This document shows, in pieces, positions 33,789 through 41,924 of a stretch of 64,000 nucleotides of DNA. The stretch is from positions 930,001-994,000 of the forward strand of contig OZ245892.1 in assembly GCA_965229605.1 (NCBI GenBank), read 5' to 3'. A program made the translations under genes and the position numbers. The notes beneath the pieces are model-generated. The model saw only the letters and a list, made by a program, of their open reading frames with translations. It was not told where the DNA came from and searched no databases. Source of the DNA: G965229605 sp965229605. Its GTDB lineage: Bacteria; Pseudomonadota; Alphaproteobacteria; CBDDJK01. Positions within the stretch are counted from its first letter, which is position 1; each line of letters opens with the position of its first letter.

Positions 33789-34420
33789 GTTTTCCCAATA
33801 TTTCTGAAAATGCACTTCCTGAAAGCGATCAACCGCTTCATAAAGCGGCGCAACGCCTGCGCTGGTTCGTCGATGTCTTTAGCCATCAGGTCGAGCAGAC
33901 CAGTGCTGAAACCGGTAATCAATTCTCCGTCAGTCACAGCATCTTGGCAAAAGTTTTTGACGAATGGTTTCAGGCTTTTGAGGCGCAAAAACCCTCTTAT
34001 CTTGAAGATAAACGCGCCTATGTCGGGTTTGCTGCCGGGTTGATGCTTAAAAGCCTTATCCGCCAAAATCCGGTCACAAAAGTCAAAAAACCTGACAAGG
34101 TCGATGATACCAATCCCGCCTATTTCTGGCCCGAAGGCCACTTATATGTCGCCTTTTGCCTGAATGTGCGGGGGCTGGTGCTGGAAAGTGACTATCAATC
34201 CCACCAGCAGCCAAGCGCGCTTCTGGACGAAGTGCAGACCTGGTGGAGCTTCCAGGAAAATGTCGCCCAGGACCCGGCGATGGCGATTGCATTTCTTGAT
34301 TTATTTGCGGGTGATCAGCCTGACTGGACCTTTCCTGAACTTTTTCGCACCGGAAAAATCCACGCCCTTGCTGATCGTTTTTACACCCGCGATCAAAAAC
34401 TGGCTAAACCCGGTCGCTAA
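33785..34420 (+). CDS. Hypothetical protein coupled to the SorC regulator
   Basis: 211 residues, not recognised. No signal peptide or membrane segment; predicted soluble and helical, with aromatic-rich patches (DEWFQAF, YFWPEGHLYVAFCL, DEVQTWWSFQENV, QPDWTFPELFRTGK). The start overlaps the regulator stop by 4 bp (ATGA), so both are made together. Its place at the end of the operon suggests a role in the same pathway or in modulating the regulator, but nothing in the sequence proves it. Confidence 0.75.
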   Translation: MSFPNISENALPESDQPLHKAAQRLRWFVDVFSHQVEQTSAETGNQFSVSHSILAKVFDEWFQAFEAQKPSYLEDKRAYVGFAAGLMLKSLIRQNPVTKVKKPDKVDDTNPAYFWPEGHLYVAFCLNVRGLVLESDYQSHQQPSALLDEVQTWWSFQENVAQDPAMAIAFLDLFAGDQPDWTFPELFRTGKIHALADRFYTRDQKLAKPGR

Positions 34421-34468
34421 ATCGAAAATTGCCACCACTGCAAAACTCTGTTAGCTCATTGTTTTTAT

Positions 34469-34545
34469 TGGCGCGCCCCGGAGGATTCGAACCCCCAACC
34501 TCCTGATCCGTAGTCAGACGCTCTATCCAGTTGAGCTAGGGGCGC
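34469..34545 (-). tRNA. tRNA-Arg (anticodon ACG)
   Basis: 77-nt cloverleaf on the minus strand. The acceptor stem is GCGCCCC paired with GGGGCGC, followed by G and an encoded CCA. The D-arm is GCTC...GAGC; the anticodon stem TCTGA/TCAGG closes the loop CTACGGA, giving anticodon ACG (A34 to inosine, reading CGN). The T-arm is GGGGG TTCGAAT CCTCC. Confidence 0.95.
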
Positions 34546-34628
34546 ACATATGTTGCAAGATTGTCTTTAAAGAATACGCGGGTGGAAAACAACCGGCTTG
34601 ATGTGGACGCAGTAAAGAAAAATAAGGG

Positions 34629-35459
34629 TCAGGCGGTCAGGGCTTGGCGATAGAGGTGAACGGCCTCTTTATAGCCATGAATCAGGGCATCGGCGGTAAA
34701 GGCATGACCGATAGACACTTCCTGAATATCAGATAAACCCTTGATGAACAGGGGGAGGTTATCAAGGCTCAGGTCATGGCCGGCATTTAATTCCAGCCCG
34801 AGTTCGCGGGCCCGATCAGCTGTCATGCGCACGGGCTCCAAGGCTTCTTTGCCCAGCTGTTCAAGTTGTTGTGCTGTAGCCGGGGTCTCTTTAGGCCGTG
34901 AGGTGCCAGCTTCAATGGCCCCGAACCCCAGTTTATAGGCAAAGGGGCCGGTATATAATTCAATCCGGTCTGCCCCCAGAGATTTAACCTTTTCCATCCG
35001 TTGTTTATTGAGGTCATCATCATCGGTGCAATCCATGAATAGTGCAACCCGCATAGAATGTTTTTTCAAGCGTTTAACCACCTGGATCAAGTCGTCCGGG
35101 CATTCCTTTTCAAGTTTCCAGCCTGAATCAGAGGTCCGCGCGTGGGGCCCGTCAGGCACCAGTGTGACTTGATCGGGCTGGATTGTGCAGACAAGTTCCA
35201 GAAATTCCGGCCCGGGATAGCCTTCGATATTATATTCGATCCCGCGCTTTTTCCACGCAGGTTCCTTGACCAGCGCGGCGATATCATAGACATCCTGTGT
35301 GCGGATATGCCGCTGATCCGGGCGCGGGTGAACGGTCAATCCGTCAGCCCCGGCTTCCAGAATAATCTGCCCGGCCCGCACTGGTGAGGGATAGGTACAC
35401 TCGCGCTGGTTGCGCAAAAGCGCGACCTTGTTCAGATTGATGGAAAGATGGGTTGGCAT
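34629..35459 (-). CDS. pdxJ: Pyridoxine 5'-phosphate synthase
   Basis: Condenses 3-amino-2-oxopropyl phosphate with 1-deoxy-D-xylulose 5-phosphate to make pyridoxine 5'-phosphate, a vitamin B6 step. 276 residues, somewhat longer than many PdxJ (about 240-250). Family motifs: LSINLNKVALLRNQRE, DGLTVHPRPDQRHI, VTLVPDGPHARTSDSGW, RVALFMD, IELYTGPFA, LGLELNAGHDLSLDN and EVSIGHAFTADAL. Lies 48 bp after an alpha/beta hydrolase gene on the same strand. Confidence 0.95.
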   Translation of the reverse strand: MPTHLSINLNKVALLRNQRECTYPSPVRAGQIILEAGADGLTVHPRPDQRHIRTQDVYDIAALVKEPAWKKRGIEYNIEGYPGPEFLELVCTIQPDQVTLVPDGPHARTSDSGWKLEKECPDDLIQVVKRLKKHSMRVALFMDCTDDDDLNKQRMEKVKSLGADRIELYTGPFAYKLGFGAIEAGTSRPKETPATAQQLEQLGKEALEPVRMTADRARELGLELNAGHDLSLDNLPLFIKGLSDIQEVSIGHAFTADALIHGYKEAVHLYRQALTA

Positions 35460-35507
35460 GGCTGCGTGTTTTATGTCGCTGCTTTATTTTACCATTTGAT
35501 TTTAAGA

Positions 35508-36242
35508 TCACTCGTCATCGCCATCAGGATCAGGCCCGTCATCGGATTCATCTGATTCATCGGTGATATGCACCGGCATTTCTGGCGGCAGTTCTTCGCC
35601 GACGCGTCGTTCATCCATGTAGGTTTCAACCAGATCGGTAAGATCGTCAATTTTATTGGTAAAAAAGTGGTCAGCACCGGGCACCATCCTGCAGGCGACA
35701 TCGACTCCTTCCTGAACCCGCAAGCGATCATGAAGTTTCTGGACCAGCGCGGCGGGGACAAACTGGTCGTCTTCACCATGCACAATCAAGCCAGAGGCCG
35801 GGCAGGGGGCGAGAAAGCTGAAATCATAGAGATTAACCGGTGGGGCCACCCCGATAAAGCCAACAATTTCAGGCCGTCGCATTAAAAGTTGCATGGCAAT
35901 CCATGCCCCGAATGAAAAGCCGACAATCCAGCTGATTTGACGGGATTTATGCTGATTTTGCTGCTGGAGCCAATCCATGGCACTGGCGGCATCGGCCAGT
36001 TCGCCTTCGCCGCGCGAGAACTCGCCAAGGCTGCGGCCAACTCCGCGAAAGTTAATACGCAGAGTGGTACATCCGCGCCGGGCAAATTGCTGATAGAGCG
36101 TATAGACGACACGATTATTCATGGTGCCGCCATATTTGGGGTGCGGGTGAAGGAATAGCACGCTTGGGGCTGCGTCGAGGGTACTTTCCTGATACTGCCC
36201 TTCCAGCCGACCTTCGGGGCCATTGATAATGACTTGCGACAT
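35508..36242 (-). CDS. Alpha/beta hydrolase (dienelactone hydrolase-like)
   Basis: 244 residues from the ATG at 36242 (GAGG upstream). N-terminal LFLHPHPKYGGTMNNRVVY and LRINFRGVGRS are those of a widespread bacterial alpha/beta hydrolase family; the nucleophile is Ser in VGFSFGAW, Asp in HGEDDQFVP and His in PGADHFF complete a triad. The C-terminus is strongly acidic (DESDESDDGPDPDGDDE). Function unknown; it is upstream of pdxJ and likely shares its transcript. Confidence 0.85.
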   Translation of the reverse strand: MSQVIINGPEGRLEGQYQESTLDAAPSVLFLHPHPKYGGTMNNRVVYTLYQQFARRGCTTLRINFRGVGRSLGEFSRGEGELADAASAMDWLQQQNQHKSRQISWIVGFSFGAWIAMQLLMRRPEIVGFIGVAPPVNLYDFSFLAPCPASGLIVHGEDDQFVPAALVQKLHDRLRVQEGVDVACRMVPGADHFFTNKIDDLTDLVETYMDERRVGEELPPEMPVHITDESDESDDGPDPDGDDE

Positions 36243-36275
36243 ATTTTTCCTCAACAAGATGAGACAGTAAAGCTA

Positions 36276-36546
36276 GGGTCAGGACCCATAAGATTCATCC
36301 GTTCTGCGCGTGTCAAATTTTTGATAGATGGGCTTGAAAAGCGCGCAGCGACTAGCCATCGCTAATTGCAAGCGGTTTGAAAGTTCAGATGCAAAAATTT
36401 GCCGCGCCTTTACAAGGTTGGTCAATAAAGGCAAATCTACGGCTTCAAACAAGCTCACCGTAGATATGACTATGCTTTCGCTCGTTTTCATAGTATCTTT
36501 ACCTTTCTTGACCAACAGAATGGATGAATTTTATGAGTCCTGACCC
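36276..36546. mobile_element. MITE-like element with 31-bp terminal inverted repeats
   Basis: 271 bp bounded by inverted repeats 36276-36306 and 36516-36546 that agree at 28 of 31 positions and begin GGGTCAGGAC. A TA dinucleotide lies on both sides (36274-36275 and 36547-36548), as in IS630/Tc1-type target duplication. The inside has no transposase; a 78-codon frame on the minus strand resembles nothing known. Best read as a non-autonomous transposable element mobilised by a transposase elsewhere. Confidence 0.7.
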
Positions 36547-36572
36547 TAAGAAGAATGATTTCAATCAGGCTG

Positions 36573-37313
36573 CTATTTGGCGCAAGCAGAGGGATTGGTC
36601 AAGATGATTTCCCCGTGTTTTTGGCAGGAGGGGTGAGCGAGTTCGGTATAGAGCGGGACGGCTGTTGCGGGATTGGGCCATTGGCTGGCGGGTCGTCCGG
36701 GGTAGGTGAGTTGGCGCAGCCGGGTAGCCATTGGCCCTGGATCGACGAGGTTGACTCTTATGGAGGTGTTTTTGAGTTCGGCTGCCCAGGCCATGGTCAA
36801 GGCGCTTAGTCCGGCTTTGGAGGCCGTATAGGAAGCACAAAAGGCGGCGGGGAGATCGTCTGGCGAGCAAGTGGTAAAGATGGCCCGCCCGGCAGAGCTT
36901 TGCCGCAGCAGAGGTTCAAAGGCGCGAATAAGCCGATAATGTCCGGTTAAATTGACGGTGAGCATTTGTTCCCAGTCCTTGGGGGCGATATGCGCGACTG
37001 GCATTAGCGGGCTGGCCTGCGCCACGGTTGAAATGAGAACATCGACATGGCCCAGTTGCTGATAAATCTCGTGGGCCAGATGGTCGATTCCGTCGGCTTT
37101 GTTGAAGTCAACCAGTGCTGCAATCGGGGAGGGGGCTTTAGTGGAATCTGCGCAGAGATCAACGGCTTCTTGCAAAGCCCCGGGGACGCGCCCGGTGAGG
37201 ACAAGCTGTGCGCCCTCGGCGGCAAAAGCCCGGGTGAGTTCCAGCCCGAGCCCGCGGGTTGCCCCGATAATAGCGACAACAGGGGCTGATTTTCTTTGCG
37301 AGTGATCGGGCAT
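36573..37313 (-). CDS. Short-chain dehydrogenase/reductase
   Basis: 246 residues. Nucleotide-binding VAIIGATRGLGLELTRAFA near 13-31, a changed NNAG-equivalent (ISTVAQASP), and the active-site YTASKAG near 174-180 preceded by TTCSPDD in place of the usual catalytic Ser strand. C-terminal NLVDPGPMATRLRQL. The Ser and NAG motif variation suggests a divergent or atypical SDR; substrate unknown. Lies 50 bp before the polA stop-distal end on the same strand, so may share the polA transcript. Confidence 0.83.
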   Translation of the reverse strand: MPDHSQRKSAPVVAIIGATRGLGLELTRAFAAEGAQLVLTGRVPGALQEAVDLCADSTKAPSPIAALVDFNKADGIDHLAHEIYQQLGHVDVLISTVAQASPLMPVAHIAPKDWEQMLTVNLTGHYRLIRAFEPLLRQSSAGRAIFTTCSPDDLPAAFCASYTASKAGLSALTMAWAAELKNTSIRVNLVDPGPMATRLRQLTYPGRPASQWPNPATAVPLYTELAHPSCQKHGEIILTNPSACAK

Positions 37314-37363
37314 TATTATTTTAGTGCGTCTTTTTTAGTGAGTGCGCTTTAATGCGCCCCCCT

Positions 37364-40225
37364 TCAATGCGCTTGAGCCCAGTTATCGGCCACCCCGCAA
37401 TCAACCTTGAGCGGGGTTTTCATGGCTTTAAGCGGCAAGGTCGCTGTTTCCATAACATGAGTAATAACCGGAACAGCGGCATCGATATCGGCTTCTGGCA
37501 CATCAAAGATCAATTCATCATGAACCTGCAAGAGCATCTTGACCCGATCAAGTCCGGCTTCCGCTAAAGCCCCGGGAATACGAATCATTGCCCGTTTGAT
37601 AACATCGGCGGCTGATCCTTGAATAGGGGCATTGATGGCCTGTCGTTCGGCGGCTTGAACCCGTCCTTTATTGGCATCGCGGATCATGGGAATATAGATG
37701 CGCCGTCCGAACAGGGTTTCGACATATCCGGAGGCATGGCAGGCTTCAATAGTTCGGCTCATATAGCCGCGTATGCCGGGGTAGCGTTGAAAATAGCGAT
37801 CAATAAACAGTTTTGCTTCCTGATTGGAGATACTGAGCTGCCGGGCCAACCCATAGGCTGAGATGCCATAGACGATTCCGAAATTGATGGCTTTGGCTTT
37901 GCGGCGATATTCTGCATCGATATCTTGAAGCGGGACAGCAAAGACGTCAGAGGCTGTGACGGCATGGATATCCTGTCCGGCTTTGAAGGCTTCGCGCAAT
38001 TTTTCTATTCCGGCGATTTCGGCGAGCAGCCGTAGTTCGATTTGCGAGTAATCGAGCGAGATGAGTTTATGCCCTGGGGAGGCAATAAAGGCTTCACGGA
38101 TTTGTCGTCCTTCTTCGGTTCGGATGGGGATATTTTGGAGGTTTGGATCGACCGAGCTTAGTCGTCCGGTTTGTGCGCCGGTCATTGAGAAGGAGGTATG
38201 GACTCGTTTGGTGAGTGGGTCTGCGGCGGCGATGAGTGCATCGCAATAGGTGCTGCTGAGTTTGGCGAGCATTCGCCATTCGAGGATAAGCCGCGCGATA
38301 GGGTAGTCTCTGGCGAGCGGTTCCAGCACGGAGACAGAGGTTGAAATAGCCCCGCCGCCGGTTTTTTTTCCTGTGGAAGGCAGGCCGAGTTTTTCAAAGA
38401 GGATATCGGCCATTTGTCTTGGCGAGGCGATATTGAAGTTTTCTCCGGCGAGTGCGTGGATTTCTGCTTCAAGTACGGTCATGCGTTGTGCAAAGCTGTT
38501 TTTGAGTTCCGAGAGTTTGGTCTGATTGATGCGCACGCCGTCACATTCCATTTGTGCGATGACGGGGATCAGGGGTCGTTCGACAGTTTCGTAGAAATGG
38601 CTGAGTCCGGCGGTGCGCAGGGCGGGTTTCAAGATCAGCCACAGCCGCAAGGTGACATCGGCATCTTCTGCGGCATAGTCACAGGCTTGTTCCAGCGGGA
38701 CATCGCTGAACAGGATTCGTTTGGCGCCTTTTCCGACGACGTCTTCAAATTTGATGGGCCGGTGTCCAAGGTGCCGCAAGGAGAGTTCATCCATGCCGTG
38801 ATTGCCCAGCCCGGCAGCCTGGGCGAAGGACAAAAGCATGGTATCGTCAAGTGCGACGGGTTTGATTCCGACATTTGCCATGATGGAGAAGTCAAATTTC
38901 CAGTTTTGCGCAATTTTCAGGATGGAGGAATCTTCCAGCAGCGGCTTCAGGGCTGCAAGCACACGGCTTTTGGGAAGCTGGCCTTCTAATGCTGCTTCAG
39001 AAGCTTCAAGCGCAGCAAACATATCGGGTGTGCTGCTGCTGTCTTCTTGTGATTCTTTAGGCGGCTTCATCCCGTGGCCAAGCGGGATATAGCAAGCCTC
39101 CCCCGGCGCGCAGGAAAGCGAAATCCCCACCAGCTGATCATGCATGACATCAAGCCCGGTGGTTTCGGTACCAAAAGCGCAATAGCCCTGTTGCCTGATT
39201 TTCTCGACCCATTTTTGAAGCTGTGAGTCCTCGGTCACTAACTCATAGGGGCCAAAAGGGATTTCAGACAGGCTGGCTTTTAACGCAGTTTGCGGTTCAA
39301 CAGAAGCTTGCGTCTCAACAGGGGCCTGTTCAGCAGGTGTCTGACTGGCACGCATCCGCTGATCCCGCCCCGGCGCATCGCCGCCAAGCCGGTTAAGCAA
39401 GCGGCTAAATTCCTGCTCAATCAAGAAACCGCGCAAAAGATCACGATCCAGCTTCTTACGCTTTAACCCCTCAAGTGGTGCCGGCTGCGGCGCCATCTCG
39501 TCAAGCAACACCAGCTGGCGACTGATTCGGGCATCCTCGGCATGATCAAGCAAAAGCTGCCTGCGCTTGGGCTGCTTGATCTCTTCCGCTCGGGCCAGAA
39601 GTGTCTCCAGATCGCCATAGGTGCGGATAAGCTCCGCCGCCGTCTTCACCCCTATCCCCGGCACCCCCGGCACATTATCCGTCGAATCCCCCGCAAGAGC
39701 CTGAACATCAACCACCCGATCCGGCGCAACCCCGAACTTCGCCTCAACCTCGTCCGGGCCAATCGGCTTGTTCTTCACCGGATCAAACAACGAAACGCCC
39801 GGGCGAACCAGCTGCATCAAGTCTTTGTCCGACGACACAACCGTGACCTTCATCCCGGCCTCGACCCCGCTTTTGGCATAGGCCGCAATCAGATCATCGG
39901 CCTCATAGCCTTCAAGCTCAATCGCCGGGACCGAAAAGGACTCGACCGCCTTTCGGATAAGCGGGAACTGCGGGCGCAAGTCCTCTGGCGCCTCTGCGCG
40001 GTTGGCCTTATAGTCGGGATAGATCTGGTTGCGGAAATTTTCGCGCTTGGCATCAAAGATGACGGCGAGATAATCGGCGTTATTTCCCTCCAGCAGCCCG
40101 AACAGCATGGAGCAAAATCCGAACACGGCATTGACCGGCGTGCCGTCCGAGCGAGTCATGGCTGGCAAGCCGTAGAACGCCCGGAAGATATAGCCAGACC
40201 CGTCAATGAGGTAGAGATGAGACAG
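37364..40225 (-). CDS. polA: DNA polymerase I
   Basis: Replication/repair polymerase with 5' nuclease (about 1-290), 3'-5' exonuclease (about 335-540) and polymerase domain (about 570-953). Pol motifs: ISLDYSQIELRLLAEI, RRKAKAINFGIVYGIS and LQVHDELIFDVPE. Two oddities. First, the conserved N-terminus HLYLIDGSGYIFRAFYG lies upstream of the first usual start (TTG 40168), and the frame back to its stop has no ATG, GTG or TTG; CTG at 40225 is the nearest candidate, giving 953 residues. Second, the Exo I motif reads AFGTETTG: the metal-binding Asp of D-x-E is Gly (codon 39170-39172). Exo II and Exo III motifs look normal. Confidence 0.93.
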   Translation of the reverse strand: MSHLYLIDGSGYIFRAFYGLPAMTRSDGTPVNAVFGFCSMLFGLLEGNNADYLAVIFDAKRENFRNQIYPDYKANRAEAPEDLRPQFPLIRKAVESFSVPAIELEGYEADDLIAAYAKSGVEAGMKVTVVSSDKDLMQLVRPGVSLFDPVKNKPIGPDEVEAKFGVAPDRVVDVQALAGDSTDNVPGVPGIGVKTAAELIRTYGDLETLLARAEEIKQPKRRQLLLDHAEDARISRQLVLLDEMAPQPAPLEGLKRKKLDRDLLRGFLIEQEFSRLLNRLGGDAPGRDQRMRASQTPAEQAPVETQASVEPQTALKASLSEIPFGPYELVTEDSQLQKWVEKIRQQGYCAFGTETTGLDVMHDQLVGISLSCAPGEACYIPLGHGMKPPKESQEDSSSTPDMFAALEASEAALEGQLPKSRVLAALKPLLEDSSILKIAQNWKFDFSIMANVGIKPVALDDTMLLSFAQAAGLGNHGMDELSLRHLGHRPIKFEDVVGKGAKRILFSDVPLEQACDYAAEDADVTLRLWLILKPALRTAGLSHFYETVERPLIPVIAQMECDGVRINQTKLSELKNSFAQRMTVLEAEIHALAGENFNIASPRQMADILFEKLGLPSTGKKTGGGAISTSVSVLEPLARDYPIARLILEWRMLAKLSSTYCDALIAAADPLTKRVHTSFSMTGAQTGRLSSVDPNLQNIPIRTEEGRQIREAFIASPGHKLISLDYSQIELRLLAEIAGIEKLREAFKAGQDIHAVTASDVFAVPLQDIDAEYRRKAKAINFGIVYGISAYGLARQLSISNQEAKLFIDRYFQRYPGIRGYMSRTIEACHASGYVETLFGRRIYIPMIRDANKGRVQAAERQAINAPIQGSAADVIKRAMIRIPGALAEAGLDRVKMLLQVHDELIFDVPEADIDAAVPVITHVMETATLPLKAMKTPLKVDCGVADNWAQAH

Positions 40226-40349
40226 TTTATGGTTCTTTCGTGTAGTTTGGTTTTTTGACAGAGTGCGGACAACATCTTATACAGGAGCCACTCTTTCCGA
40301 TAAATAGTTTAATAGTCCCTCCAGAAGAACAATGAAGAGCCATAACGCC

Positions 40350-41207
40350 ATGAGCAAACCCTGCATTATCTGTGTTGCGATTACGGGCAGCGTTCCGCGC
40401 AAATCGAATAATCCTGCGGTTCCGATCACGGTTTCGGAGCAAATAGAAAGCACGCATGAATCCTTTGAGGTCGGCGCGACAATAGCCCATTGCCATGTCC
40501 GCAATGCGGATGAAAGCCCGTCCTCGGACCCGGAGAAGTTTGCCCTTTTGCAAGCAGGGTTGCGGCGTTACTGTCCGGGGATGATTATCCAGTTTTCGAC
40601 GGGGGGTCGCTCGGGTTCTGGCAAGGCGCGTGGCGGGATGCTTTCGCTTAAGCCAGATATGGCGTCTTTGGCGGTTGGGTCTAATAATTTTCCGACGCGT
40701 GTTTACGATAATTCGCCGGATCTGATTGACTGGCTGGCGGCCGAGATGAAAGGCCTGTCGATCAAGCCGGAGATTGAGGCTTTTGACCTCAGCCATATTC
40801 ATCAGGCCTTTGCGATGCAGCGCGATGGCAGGTTGGTGGGGTCTCTTTATGTTCAATTTGTGATGGGGATCAAGAACGCGATGCCGGTTGATAGGGATGT
40901 TTTTGATTATTATGTGAGGACTGTAGAGAGGTTATCTCCGGAATCTGGGACAGGCGGCGCAGAGTGGTGTGCGGCTGGCATAGGCGCCGGGCAATTAAAG
41001 GTGAATGAGTGGTGTGTGGCGAATGGAGGTCACACGCGCACCGGGCTGGAAGACAACGTGCGCCTGGACAAGGATAGGCTGGCTCCGTCCAATGCGGCGC
41101 TGGTGTCGCGGGTGGTGGAGCTTTGTGAGAAATATGAACGCCCGGTGGCGACGGTTGATCAGGCGCGGGAGATTCTTCACCTGCCCGCCTTTAAACATCC
41201 AGCATAA
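40350..41207 (+). CDS. BKACE family 3-keto acid cleavage enzyme
   Basis: Beta-keto acid cleavage enzyme (DUF849 family; founder 3-keto-5-aminohexanoate cleavage enzyme), 285 residues from ATG 40350; ATG 40332 would add six. It would split a 3-keto acid with acetyl-CoA into acetoacetate and an acyl-CoA. Zinc-site HCHVRN near 47-52, GMIIQFSTGGRSG, EAFDLSHI, and the C-terminal GGHTRTGLEDNV with a further metal ligand. Divergent from polA and followed 27 bp later by an ABC ATPase. The natural substrate is not predictable. Confidence 0.86.
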   Translation: MSKPCIICVAITGSVPRKSNNPAVPITVSEQIESTHESFEVGATIAHCHVRNADESPSSDPEKFALLQAGLRRYCPGMIIQFSTGGRSGSGKARGGMLSLKPDMASLAVGSNNFPTRVYDNSPDLIDWLAAEMKGLSIKPEIEAFDLSHIHQAFAMQRDGRLVGSLYVQFVMGIKNAMPVDRDVFDYYVRTVERLSPESGTGGAEWCAAGIGAGQLKVNEWCVANGGHTRTGLEDNVRLDKDRLAPSNAALVSRVVELCEKYERPVATVDQAREILHLPAFKHPA

Positions 41208-41234
41208 TAATATAGACGCGAGATAAACAAGCGC

Positions 41235-41924
41235 ATGAGCAAGCAATCTTCTGATAATATCTTAACCGCATCAGGCTTGGGGCTGCAATTAAAGGCCGCC
41301 GGGCGCATGGTCACAATTTTGGAAGCCATCGACTTTTCCCTTGCGGCTGGCGAGACCGTGAGCATTGTCGGCCCCTCAGGATCAGGCAAAACATCGCTGT
41401 TGATGCTGCTGGCCGGGCTTGAACAGCCAACCGCCGGGCATATTTCCTGTCTGGGCATGGACTATGAATCGCTTGATGAAGACGGGCTGGCCCGCTTTCG
41501 CCGCGATCATATCGGCATTGTCTTTCAAAGCTTTCACCTGATTCCCACCATGACCGCGCTGGAAAATACCGCCTTGCCGTTGGAACTGGGCGGAAAGACC
41601 GCCGCCTTTCAACAGGCCGAGGCCGCCCTTGAGCGCGTCGGCCTGTCGCACCGTTTTAATCATTACCCCGGCCAGCTTTCGGGCGGGGAGCAACAAAGGG
41701 TGGCCCTGGCCCGGGCCTTTGTCGCCCGCCCGCGCCTGATTCTTGCCGATGAACCAACCGGCAATCTTGATGGCAAAACCGGCGCCCATGTCATTGATTC
41801 GCTTTTTGACATGACCAAAGAAGCCGGAAGCAGCCTGATCCTGATCACCCACGACCCGACCCTCGCCACCCGCTGCGACCGTCATTTCAGCATGGGTGAC
41901 GGCCATTTATCAAAACAGGCCTAA
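41235..41924 (+). CDS. ABC transporter ATPase, LolD/YbbA type (orphan)
   Basis: 229 residues. Walker A GPSGSGKTS near 45-53, FQSFHLIPTMTALEN, signature LSGGEQQRVALARAF, Walker B LILADEPTGNLD and THDPTLATRC. This is the MacB/LolD/YbbA group, which normally works with a FtsX-like permease such as YbbP directly downstream. Here no permease follows: the next 814 bp are non-coding and then come the autotransporter genes. It may serve a permease encoded elsewhere, or the locus has been rearranged. Confidence 0.9.
   Translation: MSKQSSDNILTASGLGLQLKAAGRMVTILEAIDFSLAAGETVSIVGPSGSGKTSLLMLLAGLEQPTAGHISCLGMDYESLDEDGLARFRRDHIGIVFQSFHLIPTMTALENTALPLELGGKTAAFQQAEAALERVGLSHRFNHYPGQLSGGEQQRVALARAFVARPRLILADEPTGNLDGKTGAHVIDSLFDMTKEAGSSLILITHDPTLATRCDRHFSMGDGHLSKQA

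Noticed and set aside
36309..36515. 78-codon minus-strand open frame inside the MITE-like element, as a gene
   Set aside because: It fills the element from end to end, has no resemblance to a transposase and uses the terminal repeat as coding sequence; likely open by chance.
39542..40258. 238-codon plus-strand frame antisense to polA
   Set aside because: Shadow of polA codons; composition is extreme in Arg/Ile/Leu/His and no motif is seen.
40227..40856. 209-codon minus-strand frame opposite the BKACE gene and running into the polA upstream region
   Set aside because: The translation is Arg/His-rich without domain features and lies antisense to a clear enzyme gene.
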